The notes under the pieces: model-generated
Seen by the model: the letters and a program-made list of their open reading frames with translations, nothing else
Told to the model about the DNA's origin: nothing
The model's database searches: none
Shown: one piece after another, positions 15,938-24,198 of the stretch
How the letters are laid out: the number at the start of each line of letters is the position of its first letter
Position numbering within the stretch: position 1 is the stretch's first letter
NCBI GenBank assembly: GCA_002840785.1
Contig: PHCH01000006.1
Location: 1-38,959 of the forward strand
DNA: 38,959 bases
Source: Betaproteobacteria bacterium HGW-Betaproteobacteria-4
Lineage (GTDB): Bacteria; Pseudomonadota; Gammaproteobacteria; Burkholderiales; Rhodocyclaceae
Reading direction: 5' to 3'
Translations under genes and position numbers: made by a program

Positions 15938-16882
15938 ATGACCACGCTGAAACACCTACTCGCCGCAACCGACCTTTCAGGCCCCGCGCGCCATGTGGTG
16001 GACCGCGGTTTCCTGCTGGCGAAGGAAAGCGGCGCCCAATACACTGTGATGCATGCGCTGGCACTAGATACCCTTGAGGAACTGCGCCAATTGCTGGGCG
16101 ACAAGCTCTCGGTCGTAATGCAAAGAATCGAGGCGGAGGCGCGTGACGCGCTGACCCAGGCGGTCGCCGATCCGACGCGAAATCTGGGCGTTTCCGCGGC
16201 CATCCTCATTGAGCGAGGTCTGGCGCTATCTGCCGTACCGGCGAGGGCCCAGTCGGTAGCTACCGATCTAATTTTGATCGGCGCGCATGGCCAGGATTTC
16301 CTGCAAGACGTGTTGTTGGGCTCCACGACATCGCGCCTACTCCGCAAGAGCCGGTGCCCGGTGCTGATCGTCAAGCAGCCCGCGCACGCGCCCTACAAAC
16401 GGGTTCTGATCCCGGTCGATTTCTCGCCGGCTTCGGAAATCGCAGTCAGGACCGCCCGGCTCGTGGCCCCCGCTGCCCACATCGACTTGCTCCACGTCTT
16501 CGACGTTCCCTTCGAAGGCAAGATGCATTTCGCGGGGGTTAGCGAATACATCATGTATCAGTATCGCAACGAAGCCAGGCTGCGTGCCTTCAATCGACTG
16601 GAGGCCATGGCGACGGCAGCGGGACTTCAGGCAGCGAATCACACCAGCCTGGTTCTTCACGGCGCGCCGGCCCTGCAAATTCTTGCCGAGGAGGAAAAGG
16701 ACACCTACAACCTCATCGCCATGGGCAAGCATGGCACCCATGTGACCGAGGAACTCCTCCTTGGCAGTGTCACCAAGCGCGTACTGGCCCTGGCGCAATG
16801 CGACGTTCTTGTCGTCGTTGATGAGGGTCCCGCAATCGATCCGTTGGTCCTCGCACGCCCGCTCTGCGAGGAGCAGAGATGA
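15938..16882 (+). CDS. Universal stress protein, tandem UspA domains
   Basis: A 314-residue protein with two Usp domains. ATP-binding signatures are GAHGQDFLQDVLLGSTTSR in the first and GKHGTHVTEELLLGSVTKR in the second, both intact. The ATG at 15938 follows GGAGAAGGAAGC. It shares long stretches with the Usp at 1061 (YKRVLIPVDFSP versus YRRLLVPVDFSP; LLHVFDVPFEG in both), so the two are a paralogous pair near the two ends of the cargo. It directly follows the Kef remnant (41 bp), and may once have been co-transcribed with a full Kef gene. Confidence 0.92.
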   Translation: MTTLKHLLAATDLSGPARHVVDRGFLLAKESGAQYTVMHALALDTLEELRQLLGDKLSVVMQRIEAEARDALTQAVADPTRNLGVSAAILIERGLALSAVPARAQSVATDLILIGAHGQDFLQDVLLGSTTSRLLRKSRCPVLIVKQPAHAPYKRVLIPVDFSPASEIAVRTARLVAPAAHIDLLHVFDVPFEGKMHFAGVSEYIMYQYRNEARLRAFNRLEAMATAAGLQAANHTSLVLHGAPALQILAEEEKDTYNLIAMGKHGTHVTEELLLGSVTKRVLALAQCDVLVVVDEGPAIDPLVLARPLCEEQR

Positions 16883-17049
16883 AAGACCGGACGGCGACAC
16901 CTTTTTTCTGCGTCTTCTGCACGCTTTCGATGCTCTCCATTCCGCATTCGGCGGGTGGCGAGATAGAGCAACGAGGAGTCTACCGAGTAGCAATCATCGA
17001 TGATGACGACATTGCGGAATGTGCCCGTCTACTGGGAGGCCTTGCGTAA
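16879..17049 (+). CDS. Possible small exported peptide, very uncertain
   Basis: A 56-codon frame starting at an ATG that overlaps the Usp stop by 4 bp (ATGA). The N-terminus looks weakly like a signal peptide (TPFFCVFCTLSMLSIPHSAG) and the rest has VAIIDDDDIAECARLLGG. No family is recognised. The overlap with the Usp gene is the only support for expression; it may be chance. Confidence 0.2.
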   Translation: MKDRTATPFFCVFCTLSMLSIPHSAGGEIEQRGVYRVAIIDDDDIAECARLLGGLA

Positions 17050-17572
17050 GTTATACGGACAAGGTCACTGCAACGTGGCCTTCCCTAAGGACGCTCCGAT
17101 TCCGCTACCCAAGGAGCAACTGCTCCCCGAGGCCTTGAGTCGGGCCACCATGATCTATACGGCCAACAAGGGCTTTACGTGGAATTGCCAGGTTCGTCCC
17201 GACGCCGATAATTGTTTTCACTGGAAAGCACTAAATCTGGCATTGCCTTGAGAAAGTCCGACCCTAACAAAGATGCCAAGTTTATCGAATTCCCAGTCTT
17301 AAAGGACTGCGTCATGTATGTATTGGGCTTTAAACCAAGGAACAGCCCGGACGCCTTCTTTCGTTGATGCCCCCATTTGTAGTCTCCCACCCTGGCGCCG
17401 AGGCTGCCGGCTGCACCGTAGCAACCATGCGGCAGATAGACCCGTAGCAGCGGCGAACCCACTGCCCACAAATAGCGCAATTGTCATGAGCAGGACTGCA
17501 ATAGCCGAAACGCAATGACTAACAAACTGTATGGACTGTATCGTATCGGTATACCCAAACGGGGCGCCCGGC
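17050..17572. other. Gene-poor stretch between cargo and transposition module
   Basis: About 520 bp between the last cargo gene and the resolvase control region. Open frames here (plus strand 17000-17251; minus strand 17299-17487) lack ribosome-binding sites and recognisable domains. I see no RNA gene or clear repeat; it probably holds debris of the cargo boundary. Confidence 0.4.
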
Positions 17573-17593
17573 TGAGACAGTTTTCGCGTCTCA
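17573..17593. other. Candidate resolvase (res-like) palindrome, right copy
   Basis: TGAGAC (17573-17578) and GTCTCA (17588-17593) form an inverted repeat 71 bp upstream of the resolvase start, the usual place for a res site. A further single GAGACG lies at 17648. The same arms occur at 497-522 beyond the far side of the cargo. Confidence 0.45.
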
Positions 17594-17664
17594 ATAGGGT
17601 TGTTTTGTCATTTTCTGCATGCTATCGTCAAGGCTCTAAAGGCTAACGAGACGAATGCTTCCCC

Positions 17665-18225
17665 ATGGCGCTCTATGGTTACGCTCGGGTGTCCACCCGC
17701 GATCAGGACTTCACCTTGCAGGAAGAGGCCCTGCGTGCGGCCGGCTGCGATGTGGTCCGGGCCGAGAAGGTCACCGGGAGTTCGCGGAGCGGCCGGACTG
17801 AACTTCAGCTCTTGCTCGACTTCATCCGACCGGGTGACACGCTGGTCGTCACCCGCATCGACCGCCTCGCCCGCAGCATCAAGGATCTTCAGGATATCGT
17901 GTTCATGTTGAAGGAGCGCGGCGTCACCCTGAAGGCAACCGAGCAGCCGATCGACACGCGCAGTGCCGCTGGTAAGGCTTTTCTGGATATGCTCGGCGTC
18001 TTTGCGGAATTTGAAACCAATCTGCGGCGCGAGCGGCAGTTGGAAGGCATTGCGGCCGCCAAGGTGCGCGGCGTCTACCGTGGCCGCAAGCCGTCGATCG
18101 ATCCCGCCGAAGTGCAGCGTTTACGGATCGAGGAGAAACTGGGGCCGACGGAGATTGCCCGGCGCTTGGGCGTCGGTCGTGCCTCGGTGTATCGCGCACT
18201 GGCCCGTTATGGACGGCCGACGTAA
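17665..18225 (+). CDS. Serine resolvase of the transposition module
   Basis: A 186-residue small serine recombinase. It has YGYARVSTRDQ with nucleophile Ser10, VVTRIDRLARSIKDLQDIV, the FAEFETNLRRERQLEGI helix and a C-terminal helix-turn-helix (GPTEIARRLGVGRASVYRAL). By analogy with TnpR/TniR proteins it would resolve cointegrates at a res site, probably the palindrome just upstream. The ATG at 17665 fits the usual N-terminus of the family. Its 3' end overlaps the transposase gene by 17 bp, so the two are translationally linked. Confidence 0.92.
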   Translation: MALYGYARVSTRDQDFTLQEEALRAAGCDVVRAEKVTGSSRSGRTELQLLLDFIRPGDTLVVTRIDRLARSIKDLQDIVFMLKERGVTLKATEQPIDTRSAAGKAFLDMLGVFAEFETNLRRERQLEGIAAAKVRGVYRGRKPSIDPAEVQRLRIEEKLGPTEIARRLGVGRASVYRALARYGRPT

Positions 18226-19867
18226 AGCGATTCCGGCCGACTCGCTGCTGCAATTGCGGCAGCGGCTCGACCGTTTGCCGCCCAAGAGTCCTGAACGAGC
18301 CACGCAAATCGCCGGCATTGCCGAGTTGTACGGCCTATCCAGCACCTCGGTCTATCGCGCTTTGGCTCAGTTTCAGAAGCCTCATGCCGCCCACCGCGCC
18401 GACCATGGCAAGCCGCGAATTCTCGAACAGCCCGAGTTGGAGCGCTACTGCGAACTGGTAGCCGCCCTCAAGTTGCGCACCACCAACAAGAATGGCCGGC
18501 ACCTGTCCACGCGACGTGCCCTTGAGCTGTTGGAAGAGTACGGGGTCGAAACGCCCCAGGGGTTGGTCAAGGCGCCCAAAGGGCTGCTGACCCGGCCCAC
18601 CGTCAACCGCTACCTGGCGCTCTGGCAGCTTGATCAGTCGCACTTGCGACGGGAACCGGCCGCTGTGCGTTTTCAGGCGGACCATAGCAACGATTGCTGG
18701 CAATTCGACATTTCGCCGTCCGACCTGAAACATATCGACCAGCCGGCGTGGGTCGATCCCGCCAAAGGGATGCCGACGCTGGCCTTATTTAGTGTGGTCG
18801 ATGACCGAAGCGGCATGGCGTATGTCGAATACCACTGCATTTATGGCGAAGATGCGGAATCCGCCCTGCGCTTCCTGTTCAACGCCATGGCGCCAAAGCC
18901 CGATGCCGGCTCGCCTTTTCAGGGACGGCCGAAGATGCTCTATCTGGACAATGGCCCGGTCGCCAAAAGCCGGGTTTTCCAGAACGTCATGCAGGCGCTG
19001 GCCATCCCGTGGGAGACGCATATCCCGGCGGGCAAGGATGGGACACGCACCACGGCACGCTCGAAGGGAAAGGTGGAACGCCCTTTCCGGACCGTCAAGG
19101 AAGCCCACGAAACCCTGTACCACTTCCACAAGCCGGAAACCGAGCAGCAGGCCAACGAATGGCTAGTCCGCTACCTGCTGCGCTACAACGACCAGCGGCA
19201 TCGTTCGGAAGCGCATTCCCGTCGTGATGACTGGCTGGCCAACCTGCCTGCGGAGGGGGTACGCGGCATGTGTACCTGGGAGCAGTTTTGCCGTTTCGCC
19301 CGCGAGCCCGAGCGGCGCAAAGTGGGCATTGATGCCCGGCTCAGCATGGACGGCACGCAGTACGAAGTCGAGCCGGAGATGGCCGGCGACTACGTGGTAT
19401 TGCTCTGGGGCCTGTTCGATGAAGAGTTGTATGTCGAGTACAACGGCCAGCGCACCGGGCCCTACTATCCCATCGCCGGCCCGATCCCGTTGCACCGCTA
19501 CCGGACTTTCAAACGTAGCAAAGCCGATGAGCGCGCCGACCGTATCCGCGTCTTGGCCGACCAACTTGGGCTGCCGATCAGCGCCTTGTCGGGCGACGCG
19601 GTGCGGTTGACGCCGCCGGTTGAGGCTACGGCGATTCCACGCCAGCCTTTCGACGCGGAAGCCCATGAGTACCATTTTCCCACCGCGATTGCCGCCAAAC
19701 TCGCCATTGCGGATGACCTGGCCATGCCGCTGGCCAAACTGCCACCCGAAGCCCGCGCCTTTATCGACCAGGTGCTGGCTGAGACGTTGACGCGCCGGGT
19801 TGTCCTGGCGCGCGTTCGAGACTATTTCCGACCACCCCAGCAAACAGGAGACGGCCATGCGAGTTGA
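18209..19867 (+). CDS. DDE transposase (TniA/Mu-like integrase core)
   Basis: A 552-residue transposase. Residues about 10-45 form an N-terminal helix-turn-helix (AGIAELYGLSSTSVYRALAQ); the rve-type catalytic core holds Asp167 (WQFDIS), Asp247 (YLDNGP) and Glu290 (KGKVERPFR); a Mu-C-like beta domain follows (about 375-440, GIDARLSMDGTQYEVEP). The ATG at 18209, inside the resolvase 3' end, gives a sensible N-terminus; the longer frame upstream overlaps the resolvase and is rejected. With the AAA ATPase that follows it forms a two-component transposase that should act on the repeats at 289-468 and 20826-21002. The exact family (Tn5053-like, IS21-like or a separate branch) needs a search. Confidence 0.9.
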   Translation: MDGRRKAIPADSLLQLRQRLDRLPPKSPERATQIAGIAELYGLSSTSVYRALAQFQKPHAAHRADHGKPRILEQPELERYCELVAALKLRTTNKNGRHLSTRRALELLEEYGVETPQGLVKAPKGLLTRPTVNRYLALWQLDQSHLRREPAAVRFQADHSNDCWQFDISPSDLKHIDQPAWVDPAKGMPTLALFSVVDDRSGMAYVEYHCIYGEDAESALRFLFNAMAPKPDAGSPFQGRPKMLYLDNGPVAKSRVFQNVMQALAIPWETHIPAGKDGTRTTARSKGKVERPFRTVKEAHETLYHFHKPETEQQANEWLVRYLLRYNDQRHRSEAHSRRDDWLANLPAEGVRGMCTWEQFCRFAREPERRKVGIDARLSMDGTQYEVEPEMAGDYVVLLWGLFDEELYVEYNGQRTGPYYPIAGPIPLHRYRTFKRSKADERADRIRVLADQLGLPISALSGDAVRLTPPVEATAIPRQPFDAEAHEYHFPTAIAAKLAIADDLAMPLAKLPPEARAFIDQVLAETLTRRVVLARVRDYFRPPQQTGDGHAS

Positions 19868-20828
19868 AGTGATGCAGCATTTCGGGTTGACCGTGCCGCT
19901 CAGCCAGGCGGGTTATTACGAGACGGCCCACCATAAGGACTTGATGAAGGATGTCCGGGGTGCGATCAACGAAGGCCGCTTGATTGCCATTTGCGGCGTG
20001 ATTGGCAGTGGCAAGACCGTGATGCTGCGTCGGCTCCAGCAGGTGCTGGAGGACGAGAAGAAAGTTACCGTGTCGAAATCGCTGGCCATCGAGAAGCACA
20101 GTATCAAGCTGGCCACCTTCATCGCCGCCCTCTATTACGACTTGTCCACCGAGAAACAGGTGCGCATTCCCACCCAGGGTGAGAAACGCGAACGCGACTT
20201 GCGCGAACTGGTCCGCAAAAACAAGCGGCCGGTTGCGCTCTTTGTCGATGAGGCCCACGACCTGAACGGTCATACTCTGACCGGCCTGAAGCGCCTGATG
20301 GAACTGGTTGAGGATGGCGACGGCCGCTTGTCGGTGGTGCTCGCCGGCCATCCCAAGCTCCGGAACGACCTGCGCCGACCGACCATGGAAGAAATTGGCT
20401 ATCGTACCGACGTATTCTCCCTGGATGGCATCGCCGGGAGCCAGCGCGAATATATTCACTGGCTGCTCGATGCCTGCACCGGGCACCAAGCAGCGGCCGA
20501 ACCAATCCTGACCGAGGAGGCCATCGACCTGCTCGCCACCAAGTTGCGCACGCCACTGCAAATCCAATTGCACTTGACGCTGGCGCTTGAAGCGGGCTAC
20601 CAAGCTGGCGAGTGCCCGGTATCGGCGGAAGTCGTTGAATCGGTCCTGTCGCGGCAGATTGACGATCTGGAACCCACCCTGACGCGCCATGGCTACCGCA
20701 TCAAAGACCTGGTGGAGCAATTCGACGCCAAACCTGCCGAGATCAAAGCGATGTTCAACAATAGCCTGGAGCCGGCGCGAGTTGCTGAGCTTCGCGAAAA
20801 AATGCTGTATGCCGGCCTGCCCATTTGA
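19857..20828 (+). CDS. AAA ATPase transposition protein (TniB/ExeA-like)
   Basis: A 323-residue AAA ATPase: Walker A GVIGSGKT (residues 47-54), Walker B ALFVDEAHD (Asp131-Glu132), sensor-like SVVLAGHPKLRNDL. Proteins of this type (MuB, TniB, TnsC, IstB) load on DNA, choose the target and activate the DDE transposase. The ATG at 19857 follows CAGGAG and overlaps the transposase end by 11 bp. The stop codon at 20826-20828 is the inner edge of the right terminal repeat. There is no third TniQ-like gene beside it. Confidence 0.9.
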   Translation: MRVEVMQHFGLTVPLSQAGYYETAHHKDLMKDVRGAINEGRLIAICGVIGSGKTVMLRRLQQVLEDEKKVTVSKSLAIEKHSIKLATFIAALYYDLSTEKQVRIPTQGEKRERDLRELVRKNKRPVALFVDEAHDLNGHTLTGLKRLMELVEDGDGRLSVVLAGHPKLRNDLRRPTMEEIGYRTDVFSLDGIAGSQREYIHWLLDACTGHQAAAEPILTEEAIDLLATKLRTPLQIQLHLTLALEAGYQAGECPVSAEVVESVLSRQIDDLEPTLTRHGYRIKDLVEQFDAKPAEIKAMFNNSLEPARVAELREKMLYAGLPI

Positions 20829-21002
20829 GGCCCGTCATTTGCAGTTATTGTGAGTCCTCCGCGATGGAATGCGAGCCGGCGCGGCTGAATGCAAGCTCAT
20901 TTGCAGATAATGTGAGCACGAGCACCGCATCATTTGCACTTAATCTGAGCCGGAAATCACGTTGAATGCGAGCCCGGCCGATTTCAAATGCGAGCCGCTA
21001 CA
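20826..21002 (-). repeat. Right terminal inverted repeat
   Basis: Reverse complement of the left repeat with small differences, ending ...GCCGCTACA at 21002. It contains the same A motifs (AATGCGAGCC, plus the variant AATGCAAGC) and B motifs (TCATTTGCAGTTATTGTGAG and variants) in mirrored order. Its outer end overlaps the final codons of the clipped TerB-like gene. Confidence 0.88.
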
Positions 21003-21913
21003 ATTACCTGCCCCAAGTCCAGTGATTGCGCCTTCTGTTCGATCTGCGGTAGATATTGTTGCTGCAACTCCTTGGCCGGGGTCAGCAGGCTCTGGAATGT
21101 ATCCTGCAACAACGCGGTACTCATAGTCCGGCCACCGGCGTAATAACGCTTCGCCACCTGACCGAGCGCATAGGTCGTGGCGAACGAGAACGCCATGCCG
21201 GTGGCAGCGCGACCGATCTTCCCGAAGGTCTTTCCTGCCGCCTTGCCCAGCAAGCCGCCCAGCAGCTTTCGGCCGAACTGCTCTAGATACTGCGAGGTCA
21301 GCCCGACTCCAGCGGCGGCGATGAACTCCTTGATGTGCCCTTGATCCAGTTCGACCCCGTGAGCCTTACCTATGCCATACACCATGCGGATTTGGAGCGG
21401 AATAATCGCCATCGATGCCCAGGACGGGGGTAACAGTTCGAGTGCTCCGTTAAGCAGGGCGCTGTTGAGGATTGTCTTGTCCAGTTCAGCATCCAGGGGG
21501 CCGACTTGTTCCAACGGCTTCACAGGCAAGTCGGCGGCGGAAACAATCGGATCTATCGCCTGTTCGATTGCACTGGATTGGCCAGCGTCGAGATTCAGGG
21601 AACGCTTGAGTTCGTCAAGGAAGGCGCGTTCGGCCGGACTCATGCGCCCGTCAGCCTCGCAGACGCAAACTGCCATTTCGTAGGCGAACTGGCGCTGCCC
21701 GATATCGGAAAGTGTGCCTGCCGCCGTGTCCAGCGGCAGGCGTTTGAGCAGGACGTCTTGATACAGGCGGGCCATATCTAGGCCAGGGGTGCCTTCGGAT
21801 AGTGATTCCGCAATGCGTTTTACCTCTTCGCGTTCACGATCGTCCTTTACGCCATCGGCAAAGGCTGCGTGCAGGCATAGGGCGAGAATGGCACGTTGTT
21901 CGTTGAGTGTCAT
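20984..21913 (-). CDS. TerB/DUF697-like protein with C-terminus replaced by transposon end
   Basis: A 309-residue frame. The N-terminal half resembles a TerB-like helical domain (LHAAFADGVKDDREREEVKR; ADGRMSPAERAFLDELKR); the C-terminal half has the DUF697/YcjF-type segment LLGGLLGKAAGKTFGKIGRA followed by FATTYALGQVAKRYYAGGR, probably membrane-associated. Native coding ends near 21003 after SLDLGQVI; the last residues (VAARI) and the stop are supplied by the terminal repeat. Probably only a few native residues are lost, so the protein may still work. It lies 53 bp downstream of the CDF transporter gene at the tail of the redox operon. Function is unknown. Confidence 0.75.
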   Translation of the reverse strand: MTLNEQRAILALCLHAAFADGVKDDREREEVKRIAESLSEGTPGLDMARLYQDVLLKRLPLDTAAGTLSDIGQRQFAYEMAVCVCEADGRMSPAERAFLDELKRSLNLDAGQSSAIEQAIDPIVSAADLPVKPLEQVGPLDAELDKTILNSALLNGALELLPPSWASMAIIPLQIRMVYGIGKAHGVELDQGHIKEFIAAAGVGLTSQYLEQFGRKLLGGLLGKAAGKTFGKIGRAATGMAFSFATTYALGQVAKRYYAGGRTMSTALLQDTFQSLLTPAKELQQQYLPQIEQKAQSLDLGQVIVAARI

Positions 21914-21966
21914 GTGATTATCCTGGGGAAGTTCAGAAGCGGAGGCGGTCGCCAGCGAGGGCAGGC

Positions 21967-22887
21967 TTACCTGACCCGATCAAGTGCCTGATCATCCATT
22001 GAACATGGATCATCTATCGGCTCCAGATGGGAAGTGATATGGCAGTTGGGGATCGCTGTCCTCAGGTCACGCTCAATTCGCTCAATCCAGTCATGGGCCT
22101 CCTGAACTGACCATTTTCCTGGCACTAGCGCATGGAAACTGATGAACGACCGTCGTCCAGCCTGTCGTGTCCGCAAGGCGTGATAGGCGATGCCCTGTTC
22201 GATGTAGCGATCGAAGACTTCGGTAATGAGGCGCTTTTGCTCTGGCGGCAAAGCAGCGTCCATAAGCCCGGAAGCTGAGCGATGCATCAACTGCCATCCC
22301 GTCCAGACAATGTTCGCGGCAACAAGCAAGGCAATCGTCGGATCCAGCCAGTTCCAGCCTGACATCGCCACAAGCCCCACCCCGAGGATGACACCGACGG
22401 AGGTCCAGACATCGGTCATCAGATGGTGGGCATCGGCTTCCAATGTGATGGACTGGTGCTCGCGGCCGGCCTTCAATAACAAGCGTGCCACGAGCAGGTT
22501 TACGACAGAGGCCACCACTGAAACAAACAATCCAATACCGACAGCGTCGAGTGACTGGGGATTTAAGAATCGCCCGATTGCCGTATAGCCTATGCTGACG
22601 GCTGCCAGGACAATCAGGAAACCCTCGAAGGCACTGGAGAAATACTCGGCCTTACCGTGTCCGTACGGGTGATCCTCGTCGGCAGGTTGTTCCGCCAGCC
22701 AGAGCATCCACAGCGCCATGATTGCGCCCGCGAGATTGACAAAGGACTCGATGGCATCCGAAAGCAGGCCGACCGAGCCCGTGAGTTTCCATGCCACCCC
22801 CTTGAGCAGGATGGTCGCAATTGCAGCGCCAATGGAAATCCACGCATAGCGTTGCAGACTGGGTACGCCAGAGTCAGTCATCATCAT
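21967..22887 (-). CDS. Cation diffusion facilitator (CDF) metal transporter
   Basis: A 306-residue inner-membrane transporter with about six helices and a C-terminal cytoplasmic ferredoxin-like domain ([20 protein letters not shown] to CHITSHLEP). Metal-site features: [15 protein letters not shown] in helix 2, [13 protein letters not shown] in the loop, and [12 protein letters not shown] (HxxxD) in helix 5. It should export divalent metal (Zn2+, Fe2+ or similar) in exchange for H+. The start is chosen at 22887 (MMMTDSG), overlapping the octaheme cytochrome gene by 14 bp; the in-frame ATG at 22956 would overlap it by 83 bp. Being last but one in an electron-transfer operon suggests a link to iron or other metals reduced there; that is inference. 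Confidence 0.88.
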   Translation of the reverse strand: MMMTDSGVPSLQRYAWISIGAAIATILLKGVAWKLTGSVGLLSDAIESFVNLAGAIMALWMLWLAEQPADEDHPYGHGKAEYFSSAFEGFLIVLAAVSIGYTAIGRFLNPQSLDAVGIGLFVSVVASVVNLLVARLLLKAGREHQSITLEADAHHLMTDVWTSVGVILGVGLVAMSGWNWLDPTIALLVAANIVWTGWQLMHRSASGLMDAALPPEQKRLITEVFDRYIEQGIAYHALRTRQAGRRSFISFHALVPGKWSVQEAHDWIERIERDLRTAIPNCHITSHLEPIDDPCSMDDQALDRVR

Positions 22888-23623
22888 TTTTTCTGCCGTG
22901 CTTTCTTTTTCCCTCACGCTCCCTTCCTGGCATTCGGATATCGTGTTCGTCGGCATTCTTGTGGCACTCTACGCAGTTATCGAAGTCGCGGATGCCCTCC
23001 TTGATGTGCTTGCGGCGAATGTTGTCTTGGGTATGTTCATGGCAACCGTAGCAGGTATATCGGCTGTAGTCGTTGCGGACATGGCAGGTCGCGCACTTAA
23101 CGTTGTGGTCGCGATCCAGTTCGAAATACTTCGTGTGATCGAAGGTGGCAGGCGTCCATTTGTCCAGGCTATGGCATTGACTGCAATTGCCTGTGATCTG
23201 CTGGTGGAGACTGTCCTTGGGTGACTTGTGGCAACCCTGGCATTCGTCGCGGGTCGCCTTCTCCAGCAAGCGGTGGTTGAACTGCCCGGTCGGCCGGAAA
23301 CGTTTCACCCCGGCATGATCGCTATGGCAGGCGATACAGTCCGAACTGATGAGTTTCTGATGGAACGGTGTCGAAGTCAGGGGTTTCTGGACGGGCAACC
23401 CTGCAGAGGTGAGTTTCCCTATCTCATCGGGCTTGTGACAGATGACGCAGCGTTCTGATTCGGCACCGGTGAAGGCGGCGTGACAGGCAAAGCAGTCCGA
23501 CTCCAGTTTTGCATGGCCGGGAATCAACTTGCCGGGACCCACCATCAGGTGTGGATAGGCGAAAGCCAGAATGGACAACACAATCAGGTTGGTGGCCAGG
23601 ATCCACTTCAGTGTGCGGCTCAT
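22874..23623 (-). CDS. Membrane-anchored octaheme c-type cytochrome
   Basis: A 249-residue protein with one N-terminal membrane anchor ([20 protein letters not shown]) and eight CxxCH heme sites: CFACH, CVICH, CIACH, CQGCH, CSQCH, CATCH, CYGCH, CVECH. Many extra His residues can act as distal ligands. The tail ([16 protein letters not shown]) is strongly charged. It should face the periplasm and pass electrons along the heme chain. The start at 23623 overlaps the stop of the membrane cytochrome b-like gene (ATGA); the longer frame to 23713 lies in that gene and is rejected. It resembles class III or tetraheme-like cytochromes rather than octaheme nitrite/hydroxylamine enzymes, as no CxxCK site is present. 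Confidence 0.9.
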   Translation of the reverse strand: MSRTLKWILATNLIVLSILAFAYPHLMVGPGKLIPGHAKLESDCFACHAAFTGAESERCVICHKPDEIGKLTSAGLPVQKPLTSTPFHQKLISSDCIACHSDHAGVKRFRPTGQFNHRLLEKATRDECQGCHKSPKDSLHQQITGNCSQCHSLDKWTPATFDHTKYFELDRDHNVKCATCHVRNDYSRYTCYGCHEHTQDNIRRKHIKEGIRDFDNCVECHKNADEHDIRMPGREREGKRKHGRKNDDD

Positions 23624-24198
23624 ACCCAGCCCCAGAACAGGAAGATGCTGATGATGTGACCCAGTGCCAGAACGGCGAAGACGATGAAGATCGGGATGTG
23701 GACCTTGCGCCACTTGGTCATGGCATCCAGGGTGACCGCATCCCAGAACACTGCCCGCTCGATGTCCTCTTTTGACAACCCCCGCAGTTGGTAGTGGTCA
23801 CGCTTTCCCAGGACATGCTCACGCGAACGGCCGAGAAGTAATTTGCCCACCATGCCGCTGATGACATTCACACCCATCGCCACCGTGGCCAGCCAGGGCA
23901 GGATGGCGTTGAAATGAATGCCGGCATGCAGCAAGACCATCAGAGAACCCAGCCAGGTACCGACTTCGTGCATGCTGAGCCAGGATTTCATGTTGCCCGA
24001 CGTGATCATCTTGCGCTTGCGCAACGAATAGATCAGGGAACCGATGATGAGCAATGTGCCCGGAATGCCCAGGTAGCGCCCGATCCAGACCAGATTGAAG
24101 CGATGCAGCAGATAGTCGCCCACCAAGGTCGCCACACCGAGCAGGCCAACCAGCAAAGTAAAGGGAAGGATATGATTGCGCCAGAGGTTGTTGGTCAT
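23620..24198 (-). CDS. Cytochrome b-like membrane protein
   Basis: A 192-residue protein with about four to five membrane helices (about 10-28, 40-58, 75-95, 100-118, 165-190). His residues in helices, in MHEVGTWLGSLMVLLHAGIH and in KVHIPIFIVFAVLALGHI, are placed as in di-heme b-type cytochromes of the ferric reductase/cytochrome b561 type. It is sandwiched without gaps between the FAD/2Fe-2S oxidoreductase (0 bp gap) and the octaheme cytochrome (4-bp overlap). It is therefore the likely transmembrane electron link between the two. Heme binding is inferred from His positions. Confidence 0.75.
   Translation of the reverse strand: MTNNLWRNHILPFTLLVGLLGVATLVGDYLLHRFNLVWIGRYLGIPGTLLIIGSLIYSLRKRKMITSGNMKSWLSMHEVGTWLGSLMVLLHAGIHFNAILPWLATVAMGVNVISGMVGKLLLGRSREHVLGKRDHYQLRGLSKEDIERAVFWDAVTLDAMTKWRKVHIPIFIVFAVLALGHIISIFLFWGWV

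Larger units (their letters stand above)
289..21002. mobile_element. ~20.7-kb transposon with TniA/TniB-like module and ion-homeostasis cargo
   Basis: The ends are defined by imperfect inverted repeats of about 180 bp (289-468 and 20826-21002) that begin TGTAGCGGCTCGCATTT and its complement. Both ends sit inside interrupted genes: an integrase on the left and a TerB/DUF697-like gene on the right. At the right end lie, in the same direction, a serine resolvase, a DDE transposase and an AAA ATPase; the ATPase stop codon touches the right repeat. TG...CA termini, repeated sub-terminal motifs and an ATPase partner fit the Mu/Tn7/Tn5053 mechanistic class; the family assignment is inference. Cargo covers about 0.54-17.0 kb. 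The 5-bp flanks (284-288 CTAGG; 21003-21007 ATTAC) do not match, so there is no intact target-site duplication. Confidence 0.85.

Noticed and set aside
17000..17251. 83-codon plus-strand frame
   Set aside because: No ribosome-binding site, overlaps the end of another short frame, and no recognisable domain.
17299..17487. 62-codon minus-strand frame with a signal-like N-terminus
   Set aside because: No convincing ribosome-binding site and no family resemblance; probably chance in a gene-poor stretch.
17963..18208. N-terminal extension of the DDE transposase frame
   Set aside because: It lies inside the resolvase gene in another frame; the ATG at 18209 fits the helix-turn-helix start.
22874..23623. 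Octaheme nitrite or hydroxylamine oxidoreductase
   Set aside because: All eight sites are CxxCH; there is no CxxCK site and the protein is far too short for those enzymes.
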